Assembly: GCF_023715155.1 (NCBI RefSeq)
Contig: NZ_JAMBNQ010000017.1
Location: forward strand, 1-64,000
Source: Neobacillus mesonae
Lineage (GTDB): Bacteria > Bacillota > Bacilli > Bacillales > Cytobacillaceae
Direction of reading: 5' to 3'
Length of the DNA stretch: 64,000 nt
In this document: piece by piece, positions 17,251 through 25,630 of the stretch
Layout of the letters: every line of letters begins with the position of its first letter
How positions within the stretch are numbered: the stretch's first letter is position 1
Program-made: the position numbers and the translations under genes
The notes under the pieces: model-generated
What the model saw: only the letters and a program-made list of their open reading frames with translations
The model's database searches: none
What the model was told of the DNA's origin: nothing

Positions 17251-18261
17251 TTAAGTAGTAGAACGTACCTTTTCCTCTGTCCAGAAATGTGAGGTATTTT
17301 TGATCCAGTTCATATAATCGTGAAACGCCTCTTTTAGTCCATATTTTGGAGTGTAGCCTCCGTCTTGCTGCAGACGCTCAATTACTAATCTGCTGGCATC
17401 CTTTGGAGCGAAGTAGTCGATAGTGGCTTCGTCTGGATGGTCCACTAAACGATAGCGGAAACCCGGAATCTCCTTTTCCAGCAGTTTGCACCAATCCTCC
17501 ACGCTCCACGACTGACCCGGGCCGATATTATATAAGTCGAAGTGTAAATCGTCATTTTGCATCAAATGCAAAATGGCATTTGCCACATCACGGCTGTAGA
17601 CCCAATCTCTCATACCAGGCCATGGCAGGAGTGCCTCTTGGTTCAATACCGCAAGTCTCGTTGCCTGAAACGGGCCTGAAAGTGTGTGCCGAATACCCGT
17701 ATACCGCTCCCACGGTCCAAAGACTTGACCGAGTCGTACGACTAATACAGGTAAACCAAATAATTCTTTATACCTTAGGACGGTTCTCTCCGCAGCATAC
17801 TTCGTAATCTCATACAAAGACCTTGGCAAAGGAATGGAGTCAGATTCAGACAGTCTGTGATCTGTATAAGCAGTGTCACCATACACAGATACGGAACTTA
17901 AATAGACAAATTTTTCAATCCCGTGTCTGAGGGCCGCTTCCAGTACTTCAACTGTCCCCATATAATTGACATTCGTGACATCCTTACTCGATTGCTGTTC
18001 CCTTTTAAAATCAGGCGTCATCACGGCAGCGTGAATGATGGTCTTAATATGATATTTTTTGATGACGGCATCTAATCGTTCACGGTCCAGTACATTTCCT
18101 TCCACATATTCATAATTTCCGCGCCGGCCCTCTAAAGACGGGATTGCTTCATCCGGCACAGGAAGAGTTGCATAATTGACTACATCTATATTCTCATCTA
18201 GGAGCCGTTCCGTAATATTGATCCCCACAAAACCGGAACCTCCTGTTAGTAAAACCGTCAT
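17251..18261 (-). CDS. NAD-dependent epimerase/dehydratase
   Basis: I start at ATG 18261, which has AAAGGATGG about 6 bases before it; upstream ATGs at 18279 and 18270 are less well placed. About 336 residues. Extended short-chain dehydrogenase: TGGSGFVG nucleotide-binding loop at the N-terminus, SSVSVYG with the catalytic Ser/Thr region, and YEITK as the YxxxK dyad (about residue 150). These enzymes epimerise, dehydrate or oxidise nucleotide sugars or, in catabolic operons, uronates and similar. Last gene of the hydantoinase-transporter operon; 43-61 bases follow the isomerase gene. Substrate unknown. Confidence 0.88.
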   Translation of the reverse strand: MTVLLTGGSGFVGINITERLLDENIDVVNYATLPVPDEAIPSLEGRRGNYEYVEGNVLDRERLDAVIKKYHIKTIIHAAVMTPDFKREQQSSKDVTNVNYMGTVEVLEAALRHGIEKFVYLSSVSVYGDTAYTDHRLSESDSIPLPRSLYEITKYAAERTVLRYKELFGLPVLVVRLGQVFGPWERYTGIRHTLSGPFQATRLAVLNQEALLPWPGMRDWVYSRDVANAILHLMQNDDLHFDLYNIGPGQSWSVEDWCKLLEKEIPGFRYRLVDHPDEATIDYFAPKDASRLVIERLQQDGGYTPKYGLKEAFHDYMNWIKNTSHFWTEEKVRSTT

Positions 18262-18322
18262 TTCAACCATCCTTTCCATTTCAAAAAATTTAGTCTAGTA
18301 AATTAGGAACGTAGGATACTGC

Positions 18323-19150
18323 CTATCTTCCTTCTTCCACTAAGTTAAGCAGTGCGGTTAAATCAGCCGAAGCCGCTTCGATTAATCGTTCCGGGCAATG
18401 TTGATAGGCTGGCGGCGTAGAGATGAGATATCCTCCTGCTTCAGCTTCATGTAAAGCATTCATAATCCCCGGCCAGTCTGCATCACCGCTAAGAGGAGCG
18501 GCAAAATCACCTGATTCATATCGATAATCTTTTACATGGACGGCTGCAATTTGATTCCCTATAGCCTCGATAAAATGCTCCGGATGGCCTGTTACCATTG
18601 CATTTCCAGTATCAAAATAGGCTTTCACTGCGGGATGATTGATTTCGTTAAGAAAACGCGCAAATTCCAATGGACTAGGCAGGAATTTATTACATACATT
18701 TTCGACTGCAATGGTCACACCAGCGGCAGATGCTTCTGAGGCCAGTAAACTAAGGGATTCCTGTGACCTTTCATAGGCCCGTTCATAGGAAGTATCACGA
18801 CTGACGGTACCCGGAACAATCTGAATGACTGAGGCTCCTAATTCAGCAGCGAATTCAATCATCTGAAAAGCAATTTCTTCCCCGCGTTTCCGCAAATCCG
18901 AATTTTCTGATGTCAGGGCATAATGATTATGCAAGCCTGTTGACAATGTGGGCACTTCTAAACCGACACCTTTTACTTCTTCCGCTATCGCTCTCACTTC
19001 AACAAGCGATGAATGGACAGTAAGATAGCCTTCCTTCTCCTGCAGATTCAGTTCTATACCTTCCAGTCCAGCAATAGCAGCTCTCTCCAGGAATTGACTG
19101 ATCGACCATTTCGTAAGAAAAGGTACATCATGTATCCCTTTTTTCATCAT
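18323..19150 (-). CDS. TIM-barrel sugar-phosphate isomerase/epimerase-like protein
   Basis: 275 residues, tandem ATGs behind TGGGAGTGA. AP-endonuclease family 2 fold as in xylose-isomerase-like and hydroxypyruvate-isomerase-like enzymes. Probable metal ligands E150 (VENVCN), D180 (YFDTGN) and H205 (AVHVKD) are present. The fourth ligand, a Glu expected on the last strands, is not seen: the corresponding stretch reads GGYLISTPP (about 239-247). The protein may therefore bind metal differently or have lost isomerase activity. It sits between the regulator and the epimerase in the operon. Confidence 0.85.
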   Translation of the reverse strand: MMKKGIHDVPFLTKWSISQFLERAAIAGLEGIELNLQEKEGYLTVHSSLVEVRAIAEEVKGVGLEVPTLSTGLHNHYALTSENSDLRKRGEEIAFQMIEFAAELGASVIQIVPGTVSRDTSYERAYERSQESLSLLASEASAAGVTIAVENVCNKFLPSPLEFARFLNEINHPAVKAYFDTGNAMVTGHPEHFIEAIGNQIAAVHVKDYRYESGDFAAPLSGDADWPGIMNALHEAEAGGYLISTPPAYQHCPERLIEAASADLTALLNLVEEGR

Positions 19151-19190
19151 TCACTCCCACCACCCTAAAAATTTAGAAAAACATCTGGAT

Positions 19191-19914
19191 TCATAAACCA
19201 TTTTTTTGCCTATTCTGGATAGCAATCGATTTATTGGCCGTATATTCAAGATGCTCATACATTGCATGATAAGCTGCGTCAGGATCCTGATCACGAATCG
19301 CATGATAGATTTTGATATGGTAATTTGCTGAGATTTCATTTTCTCCCTGCTCCGTAAAGAGAATTTTTCTTGTCTTCCGAATCCCATGTTTCATCAATTC
19401 TTGTACGAGAGTGATAAAGCTGGTAAGAGCAGGATTTTTGGCAGCCTTTAACACACTGTCATGAAAATGAATATCCGCTTGAATGACTTTTTCTAAATCA
19501 CTGGTTTCCCTTATTTCACGGGCATACCTGCCAATGGCCTCCAAGTCCTCTTCTGTTCTCCTTAGAGCAGCCAGCCTGGCAATTCCAGATTCCAGCAATG
19601 TTCTTGTTTCAAAAAGATTACTGTGACTATCCGTATCTTCCTGTAAAAACATCAGCAAAGGGGGCAATGATTCCATTCATAGTCGGCTTTTTAAGAAAGG
19701 TGCCTTCCCCCGGCTTAACGAACACCACATCAAGGGCTTCTAAAATACGTAAGGCTTCACGAACCGAGGTCCTGCTTACATTTAGCTGTTCGGCCAGCTT
19801 GCGCTCAGGCAAAATTAAGTCCCCTGGTTTGATTTTCTCTTCGGCAATTAACAAATGCAGCTGTTCAATGACAAGTTCATAGTTTCGTTTACCCTTTTCA
19901 ACTGGCTTATACAA
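19191..19914 (-). pseudogene. GntR/FadR-family regulator interrupted by a +1 frameshift
   Basis: TTG start behind GGGGGATC. The first frame (19914 to 19627) codes a complete GntR winged helix (LPERKLAEQLNVSRTSVREA, then a beta wing ending GEGTFLKKP) and the beginning of the FCD domain (GIIAPFADV). The second frame (to 19191) carries the rest of the FCD domain from LQEDTDSHSNLFETRTLLE, with the ligand/metal residues D-x3-H (ADIHFHDS), H and H (HIKIYHAI, YEHLEYTA). Removing one T from the run at 19643-19647 joins the two into a normal protein of about 240 residues. It could be a real mutation, an assembly error in a homopolymer, or rarely a programmed shift. As the operon's own regulator, its loss would change control of the hydantoinase genes. 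Confidence 0.85.
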
Positions 19915-19937
19915 TCGGATCCCCCTACATCGTGAAA

Positions 19938-20186
19938 TTAGTCTGATATTTTCAGATTGTTTGGCTGATTACTTTCTTTCCTGCCTTTTAATTCTCCAAT
20001 AATGATGAGGACTGGCAAAACAAAGACGAATAACAAACAACCCCCAACAGCGTATACTAAAAATAGATATAAAAATTCAACTGGAATCACTAAGGAGCTG
20101 CCCTCAGATGCTTTTGCCAAGAAAAAGATCACGATATAGATGATGACAGATATCATGGAGCCAATAACTACTTTAGGCAACACCAT
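19938..20186 (-). CDS. Small two-helix membrane protein, 82 aa
   Basis: I start at ATG 20186, which follows AAAGGGGGG by a short spacer; an upstream ATG at 20204 is also in frame. Two hydrophobic helices (about 8-28 and 38-65) and a basic C-terminal tail. It overlaps the end of the symporter gene by 14 bases, so translation is probably coupled; small membrane partners of this size accompany some SSS and TRAP-like transporters. No named family recognised. Confidence 0.65.
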   Translation of the reverse strand: MVLPKVVIGSMISVIIYIVIFFLAKASEGSSLVIPVEFLYLFLVYAVGGCLLFVFVLPVLIIIGELKGRKESNQPNNLKISD

Positions 20187-21627
20187 CACCCCCCTTTGAG
20201 ACATTCCTAGTCGATAAAGAGAGTAAATCCGTCTCTTTATTCGTTAATAGGAAACTACCAATAACTAAAATAAGAATAGAAGTAACGATTCCAGCAAAGT
20301 TTGTATAAATAGATTGATGGAAACCAAAGTAAAGAACGATTACGGAAGTGATGCCTATAATCATTGACCAAAATGCCGCAGTAGGATGGGTCCTTTTCCA
20401 ATATAATCCTAGAACAATGGTAAAGATGAAAGGAATATTGACGGTTCCGTTTAAAACTAACAAGGCGAGCACTCCATCCCCAAAGTTAAGGGCGCCAATG
20501 ATGCCAATCACGCCCAAAGAAATTTGGGTCGTCATACTTAAAATAGAGGCTTTTTTAGGAGTCATCTCTTTCTTGCTATGCTTTTGGTAGACATCAAAGA
20601 TCACGATGGAAGCTAAATTATTAATGGCTCCATCTGCGGTAGAAAAAACCAATGCTAAAGCTCCAAGAAAGAATAAAACAGCGGCCCATTCCGGAAATAA
20701 ATTGGCAACCAATGTCATCGCTGCTTCCTGACCAGTGATCCCAGGGTATAACAAGAAGGCAACCATTCCCATAATAGCCGTACCAACAGCAAACGGAGCC
20801 CATGCAAGCGGGAACAATCGAAACGCACGAGTCACGACTTTATCATTTTTACCAGAAAAAGCAATTTGGTAGAGAATAGGAGAGCCAAAAACAAAACCAA
20901 CACTTGCGATACAGAAGTCAAGCATTTCAGTTGGTCCCCATTTAATGCTATTTAACATTTCACCACGATTGGCAGATACTTGATGGATTAACTCAGGCAG
21001 GGAAAATGCGTTAACAGACAAGATAATTGCCACTGCAACCGCACCTCCGGCTAAAGCCAGCTGAAAGATACGTCCATATATTAAAGCATCGAAACCACTT
21101 AAAGCTGTATAGACGATCATAACCCCGCCGCCAATAATAATGGCCGTTGATAAGTCAATATTCAACAATGATTTAAGAACAATTCCCGTCGCTAAAACGA
21201 TCGATATGATAAACAAGATATTCGAAATAAATAAGATAGCCAGCGCTGCCAGTCTTGACTTTTCATCATACCTTTTTCCTATAATTTCAATAAATGTAAG
21301 ACCTTTAGGATGCAGTTCGCGTATTCGCTTCGGTATATTTAACGGCCAGGAAAAAAGGAATAATGGAATAACAATCCCCATACCGTACCAGATGACACCC
21401 GATATACCACTAGTAAATCCCGATTCTGCCGCTGCGATTAAGGTATAATTGGAACCCCAAATGGCTACTAATGATGCCAATAATGGACCTGTCGTATAGG
21501 AGCGGTCCCCAATAAATTGTTCCTCAAGCGAGTTCTGCCCTGACTTCTGCTTTTTTATAAAATTATAAAAGCCCCATCCAATCAGCAGCATAAAGTATAT
21601 GGTTACCAAAATGGCTGTTGTACTCAA
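20173..21627 (-). CDS. Sodium:solute symporter (SSS family)
   Basis: 484 residues, TTG start behind GGGGGAAATAGG. About 13 membrane helices. SSS features include a polar N-terminal loop with IGDRSYTTGPLLASL and the helix SNYTLIAAAESGF, and the ALALVFSTADGAINNLASI segment, which carries the Ser/Thr/Asp of the sodium site. It takes up solute with sodium; beside a dihydropyrimidinase the likely cargo is a hydantoin, pyrimidine or related amide (inference). It follows the hydantoinase gene by 65 bases, and a GntR-type operator lies in that gap. Confidence 0.9.
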   Translation of the reverse strand: MSTTAILVTIYFMLLIGWGFYNFIKKQKSGQNSLEEQFIGDRSYTTGPLLASLVAIWGSNYTLIAAAESGFTSGISGVIWYGMGIVIPLFLFSWPLNIPKRIRELHPKGLTFIEIIGKRYDEKSRLAALAILFISNILFIISIVLATGIVLKSLLNIDLSTAIIIGGGVMIVYTALSGFDALIYGRIFQLALAGGAVAVAIILSVNAFSLPELIHQVSANRGEMLNSIKWGPTEMLDFCIASVGFVFGSPILYQIAFSGKNDKVVTRAFRLFPLAWAPFAVGTAIMGMVAFLLYPGITGQEAAMTLVANLFPEWAAVLFFLGALALVFSTADGAINNLASIVIFDVYQKHSKKEMTPKKASILSMTTQISLGVIGIIGALNFGDGVLALLVLNGTVNIPFIFTIVLGLYWKRTHPTAAFWSMIIGITSVIVLYFGFHQSIYTNFAGIVTSILILVIGSFLLTNKETDLLSLSTRNVSKGGDGVA

Positions 21628-21653
21628 CCTATTTCCCCCTTTTTCAATGAAGC

Positions 21654-21663
21654 TTGTATACCA
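21654..21663. promoter_or_regulatory. TNGTATACNA operator for a GntR/FCD regulator
   Basis: TTGTATACCA lies 27 bases upstream of the symporter start. It matches the TNGTATACNA motif typical of FadR-subfamily GntR proteins. The frameshifted regulator at 19191-19914 is the natural partner. Confidence 0.5.
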
Positions 21664-21692
21664 TCAAAATCTGCCTTTCCCATAATAGAATG

Positions 21693-23123
21693 TTATTGAA
21701 TCGTTTCTCTGGTTTGGCCGTTCTTTTGGGCGTGAAGGCTGCTGTCTCGATTTTGCCTTTTGCGGTGCAGATATTTTCCACGGCCTGGATCGCCCGTAAA
21801 ATGACCATCCTTCACAATCACTTCTCCACGAGATAGAACATTTGTAATGATTCCCTGCACTTCTAATCCTTCATAAACATTGTAATCAACATTTTGGTAT
21901 TGGCTTTCCGAGGTAATGACCCTTGATCCATTAGGGTCCAAAATAACGAGATCGGCATCATACCCAATCGAGATATCTCCTTTTTTAGGAATCCCAAATA
22001 TCTTGGCAGGATTGGTACTGATAATTTCAACAAATTGGTTTAATGAAATCCGCCCTTCGTGAACACCAAAATGATAGAGGATGGAGAAAATGTCCTCCAA
22101 GCCAGGTAACCCATTTGGGATTTTTGAAAAATTGTTTCTGCCCATTGCTTTTTGATCTTTAAATCGGAAAGGACAATGGTCAGAACCTGCAACAGAGATC
22201 ATGCCCGTTTGCAGCCCCCTCCATAAAACATCCTGGTTCCACTTTTCTCTAAGCGGCGGGGAACATACATATTTACCGCCTTCAAAATTGGGCTGGTCCA
22301 AATAGCTGATATCAAGAACCAAATACTGTGGACAGGTTTCGGCAAAAGCCTGCACACCACGCTTTTTCGCTTCCACTACTTTTTCCAATGCTTCCGAACA
22401 GCTGACATGGACAATATAGATGGGGGCATTTGCCGCTTCCGCAATAGCCAAAGCTCTCCCCGTCGCCTCTGCCTCCAAAAGGGTTGGCCGGGTATATCCA
22501 TGGTAGATGGGGTCTGTTTTTCCTTCCGCTAATGCCTGCGCAATCATTTCGTCAATAATATCGCCATTCTCCGCATGGACATTGGTGATAACCCCCAGCT
22601 CCCCTGCCTTTTTCATGATCTTGTACATTTCGAGATCATTGACCATCATTTCCCCTTTATAGGCCATAAAAAGCTTGATTGAACCAACGCCATAGGTTTC
22701 TGCTAAAATAGGCAATTCCTCTAGTACTCTATCACTGTATTCATTAATAATGGCATGGAGACCATAGTCGATAACTGACTTTTTCCCCTTCTCAATCCAT
22801 TCCTCCTGAGTGGCAATCAGGGATGCCCCTTTTTTGGGTTTTGTGAAATTGATAATACTAGTAATACCACCGACTGCTGCTGCTCTAGTTCCGCTGACAA
22901 AATCATCCGCAGTTTCTGTATCCATAAGCGGCCATTCCAGATGGGTATGAACATCAATTCCACCCGGCAAAACATATTGCCCCTCCGCATCAATGAGTTT
23001 GTCTCCAGATCTTGTTGCAATATCGTTTGAAATGGATGTAATGGATTCCCCTTCAATCAAAATATCTGCTTTAAAGGTACTCCCTGAAGTGACGACCATC
23101 CCATTCTTAATAATTGTTCTCAT
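21693..23123 (-). CDS. Dihydropyrimidinase / D-hydantoinase
   Basis: 476 residues, ATG behind AGAAGGG. The complete binuclear-metal set is visible: H59 and H61 (DVHTHLE), carboxylated K150 (SIKLFMAYKG), H183 (NVHAENGD), H239 (VHVSC) and D315 (GSDHCPF), at the spacing known for cytosolic hydantoinases. It opens dihydrouracil/hydantoin-type rings to N-carbamoyl amino acids. First gene of a minus-strand operon with symporter, small membrane protein, GntR regulator, isomerase and epimerase. The C-terminal tail (HRKRQNRDSSLHAQKNG) is basic and unusually extended. Two direct GGTATAG repeats (23153-23168) lie about 30 bases upstream and may be an operator. Confidence 0.93.
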   Translation of the reverse strand: MRTIIKNGMVVTSGSTFKADILIEGESITSISNDIATRSGDKLIDAEGQYVLPGGIDVHTHLEWPLMDTETADDFVSGTRAAAVGGITSIINFTKPKKGASLIATQEEWIEKGKKSVIDYGLHAIINEYSDRVLEELPILAETYGVGSIKLFMAYKGEMMVNDLEMYKIMKKAGELGVITNVHAENGDIIDEMIAQALAEGKTDPIYHGYTRPTLLEAEATGRALAIAEAANAPIYIVHVSCSEALEKVVEAKKRGVQAFAETCPQYLVLDISYLDQPNFEGGKYVCSPPLREKWNQDVLWRGLQTGMISVAGSDHCPFRFKDQKAMGRNNFSKIPNGLPGLEDIFSILYHFGVHEGRISLNQFVEIISTNPAKIFGIPKKGDISIGYDADLVILDPNGSRVITSESQYQNVDYNVYEGLEVQGIITNVLSRGEVIVKDGHFTGDPGRGKYLHRKRQNRDSSLHAQKNGQTRETIQ

Positions 23124-23235
23124 CCAAGCCCTTCTTTCCTTTGTGATATCGCGGTATAGAGGTATAGCGGTCTAACCAATAATAATCTTATGAATATTCT
23201 GTAATTTAAATACATCTTTTTATAAAAAAAGGGAC

Positions 23236-23409
23236 ATTCTTCCGAACATCTATGTGGAAAAGCAATCTATTACCGCCTTTTCAGAGCCAGATAATATGGT
23301 GAAACCTCTATGGATTAAGCAGAACTGGCAGGAAAACATTGATGGTCTATTGGGATGGATGTGGGAAAATAATGATGATGGACGATGGTGCCAAACATTT
23401 GAACTTTAA
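23236..23409 (+). pseudogene. Orphan 3' gene fragment
   Basis: A 57-codon frame without a start codon or ribosome site codes a natural-looking, Trp-rich tail (VEKQSITAFSEPDNMVK, then WMWENNDDGRWCQTFEL) and ends in TAA. It looks like the C-terminal remnant of a lost gene. I do not recognise the parent. The rest of 23124-23454 shows no gene. Confidence 0.4.
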
Positions 23410-23454
23410 CTTGGGACGGGGTGCACATATTTATTTAAAACTTTATTTTAAACG

Positions 23455-23484
23455 AAAAAAAAACGGAAGCATGCCGCCTCCGTC
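23455..23484 (-). terminator. Terminator of the zinc-ribbon/cytochrome c gene
   Basis: ACGGAGGC pairs with GCTTCCGT on the minus strand, followed by nine T. Same hairpin as at 5341 and 16145. Confidence 0.85.
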
Positions 23485-23575
23485 TTAATTCATTACACGC
23501 TAAACTTTAGCTGAATGGTGGTCCTTTTTAATTCATTACCGCATTAAACTTTAGCCGAGTGGGGGTCTGATCCCT
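23481..23575. repeat. GGGGTCTGACCCC repeat, copy 5 (doubled)
   Basis: Two units: 23481-23522 with a decayed end (GGTGGTCC) and 23524-23575 with GGGGGTCTGATCCC, which touches the stop codon of the gene at 23575. Confidence 0.75.
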
Positions 23576-24906
23576 TAATGAGTCAGCCACTCGGCAATCA
23601 TTCCAGCTTCATCTTCTGATACTAGATTACCAGGCATGTTTCCACGGCCATTTAGAATAATCTCTTTTATTTCATCTTGTGAATACTTTGAGCCAATATT
23701 AGTCAAGGCAGGTCCTATCCCGCCCTCAAGATTTCCACCATGGCAGCTGATACAAACCTGTTGAACAATATCCTCGGCAGTCAATCCAACTGAAGGTGTG
23801 GTTTCATTTTCGGGAGCAGCGGTGGTATCTGTGGTTGTACCTGTGTCTGTATTTGCAGTTGTATCCGGCGCTCCTTCATCATCCAGATAGTGGATATCCT
23901 CCGCTACACTGTTAAAAATCTTCCACTTTCCATCTTGCCGCTTTAACGTATGGACCATGACAGATTGATTATCGCGGAATCCCTCTCCTTCAACCAGGGT
24001 AGTCGTTTGGGTAACGCGAACCTTCACCTCTGTCGGTGTGACCGATAGAAATTCAATATCACGGATACTATAATCCAGATCATAATGGTCAAATAAAGTT
24101 CCTAACATTTCTTTTGTTTGGTCGTATTGATCTGTACCATCAACAATCATGGACATATACTCATCTAGATTTTCGTCTTCAAGGGCTTGGACATTTCTTT
24201 GAAGAAGGTCTTTAACATCTTTCTCAATATCACCTTTCGAATTCGTCTTTTCAACAGACGTCTGCACAGTATTAGCTGGCTCTGCGGCCTTATTTATGGC
24301 CGGAACATAGGTGAAAATAAGAATCGATAATGCCGTATACCCGGCTATAATCCCGATTGATTTTAAAACTCCTAACCAGCTTGTCCCCCCTCGCAACCTT
24401 ACTTCGTTCTTCACCGACTCCATATCACTGTAAGAGCCTTTAACATTTTTGATCACCTTTTCAGCATGCCGGCGGTAAAGATGATTTCCCCAAAAGCCGA
24501 ACGACATTCCCATAGCAATGCCAATAGCGTTATTAAGCTTCGTACTATCTATACCCAATAAGGCGATGACAAGATCCAGCAGTATATAGGCGCCCATCAC
24601 CCAAAGGATGGGTTTGTAAATTTTCCGATATCCCAGCCAAAAGTAGGACAAGAAAAAAGCAGCCCAGTTCCAGGAGCGGTCTCCTTTAGCCCACTTTTTT
24701 AGATAGTAATTTTCTTTTTTCTCCCCCACAAACCATCTTAATGCCTGTTCATCCCCAGCAGGCTCGGATGGGATATTTCCCTCTGCCAAATGTGTTGTCT
24801 CCTGTTTTATCTCTTCAAAGACATCACCATTTGTCAGCACTTTTTGCCCGCACTGATGGCAAAACTTTGCTTCATTTTCTAATTTAGAACCACAATGACT
24901 GCAGAA
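23575..24906 (-). CDS. Zinc ribbon - DUF2628 membrane - cytochrome c domain fusion
   Basis: I start at GTG 24906 (GGGGGAA about 6 bases upstream) rather than ATG 24936, since the protein then opens directly with FCSHCGSKL. 443 residues: N-terminal double-Cys zinc ribbon (CSHC, CHQC), linker, a DUF2628-type segment (RSWNWAAFFLSYFWLGYRK) with two or three helices, a further helix near 200, a SnoaL/DUF4440-like domain (about 235-355), a Thr-rich linker, and a C-terminal class I cytochrome c with CISCH and the later Met of GNMPG. The haem domain should lie outside and the zinc ribbon inside. I know neither the electron partner nor the role. Confidence 0.85.
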   Translation of the reverse strand, partial: FCSHCGSKLENEAKFCHQCGQKVLTNGDVFEEIKQETTHLAEGNIPSEPAGDEQALRWFVGEKKENYYLKKWAKGDRSWNWAAFFLSYFWLGYRKIYKPILWVMGAYILLDLVIALLGIDSTKLNNAIGIAMGMSFGFWGNHLYRRHAEKVIKNVKGSYSDMESVKNEVRLRGGTSWLGVLKSIGIIAGYTALSILIFTYVPAINKAAEPANTVQTSVEKTNSKGDIEKDVKDLLQRNVQALEDENLDEYMSMIVDGTDQYDQTKEMLGTLFDHYDLDYSIRDIEFLSVTPTEVKVRVTQTTTLVEGEGFRDNQSVMVHTLKRQDGKWKIFNSVAEDIHYLDDEGAPDTTANTDTGTTTDTTAAPENETTPSVGLTAEDIVQQVCISCHGGNLEGGIGPALTNIGSKYSQDEIKEIILNGRGNMPGNLVSEDEAGMIAEWLTH

Positions 24907-25037
24907 CACTCCACTTCCCCCTAGAAAAATAAACATTTTTTTCCTTTATAATACCACTTTATTCCTATTATTAGAAGTTCGTATAGTAAAAATCGACTAG
25001 TATCTAGGGTGAAAGAATTAAAAGATTAATATTATCA

Positions 25038-25298
25038 TTATGTAATTGCCCAACCTTTTATTAAAGGGGTTATTGGAGGAAGAATCAAAAATCCATCATT
25101 TACATAGTTAGGAGGAGCAGGAGATTCGTGTGGGAAAACAGGGTCTCCTACTGTAGTGGATTTTGCCGGTACAAACGCCATCAAAACAATTAAATCCTCT
25201 CTTGTTGCTTTTACTTTTGAGATTGAAGCCAAAGAACCGCGCCATGCTTCATTATTTACTTGCAAATAATTGATCTTAAAATACATACCAAGGGACAT
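25038..25298 (-). pseudogene. Possible nitrilase-family fragment, 86 codons
   Basis: The frame codes ATREDLIV-LMAFVPAKSTT, which resembles SGADLIV then MAFVPARATT around Glu43 of the amidase at 30934-31740, but with the FPEIF catalytic block missing. The rest does not align. It is most simply a scrambled remnant; as a real small gene it would need the weak GGAAATT ribosome site. Confidence 0.35.
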
Positions 25299-25326
25299 TC
25301 AATTTCCGACAAAACCCTCCATGATC

Positions 25327-25590
25327 AAAACCAAACAAACGTTTAGTTAAAATCAGCCGCAAACCTCTTCCAACAATGTTTCTTCACATTTACTGCTGAA
25401 TTTTTTGTCAGTCAAACAAACGTTTATTTGGTTTGGGGATTATCCCTTTGTAATCAAGGTTTCTCATCTCCAGGTGCCTGGAATATTGACGAATAATGGC
25501 AGGCGGGGAATTGGTTTACGTTTCTTCTCAAATGCCAACTCCAGATTCAAAAATCCCCGCCCCATATCCAAACAAACGTTTAATTAAATC
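25327..25590. repeat. Dispersed palindrome-bearing element, copy C
   Basis: AAACGTTT palindromes at 25337-25344, 25418-25425 and 25574-25581 (spacings 81 and 156 bp), with a decayed central site (CAAGGTTTC, 25455-25463) and the conserved GGAATATTGACGAA after it. TTTTTTGTCAGTC precedes the second site, as in copies A and B. The fourth site is not recognisable. Flanking bases 25591-25630 hold nothing else. Confidence 0.8.
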
Positions 25591-25630
25591 TGCTAAAACC
25601 TGCAATTCAACCACAACAGTCATATTAAAA

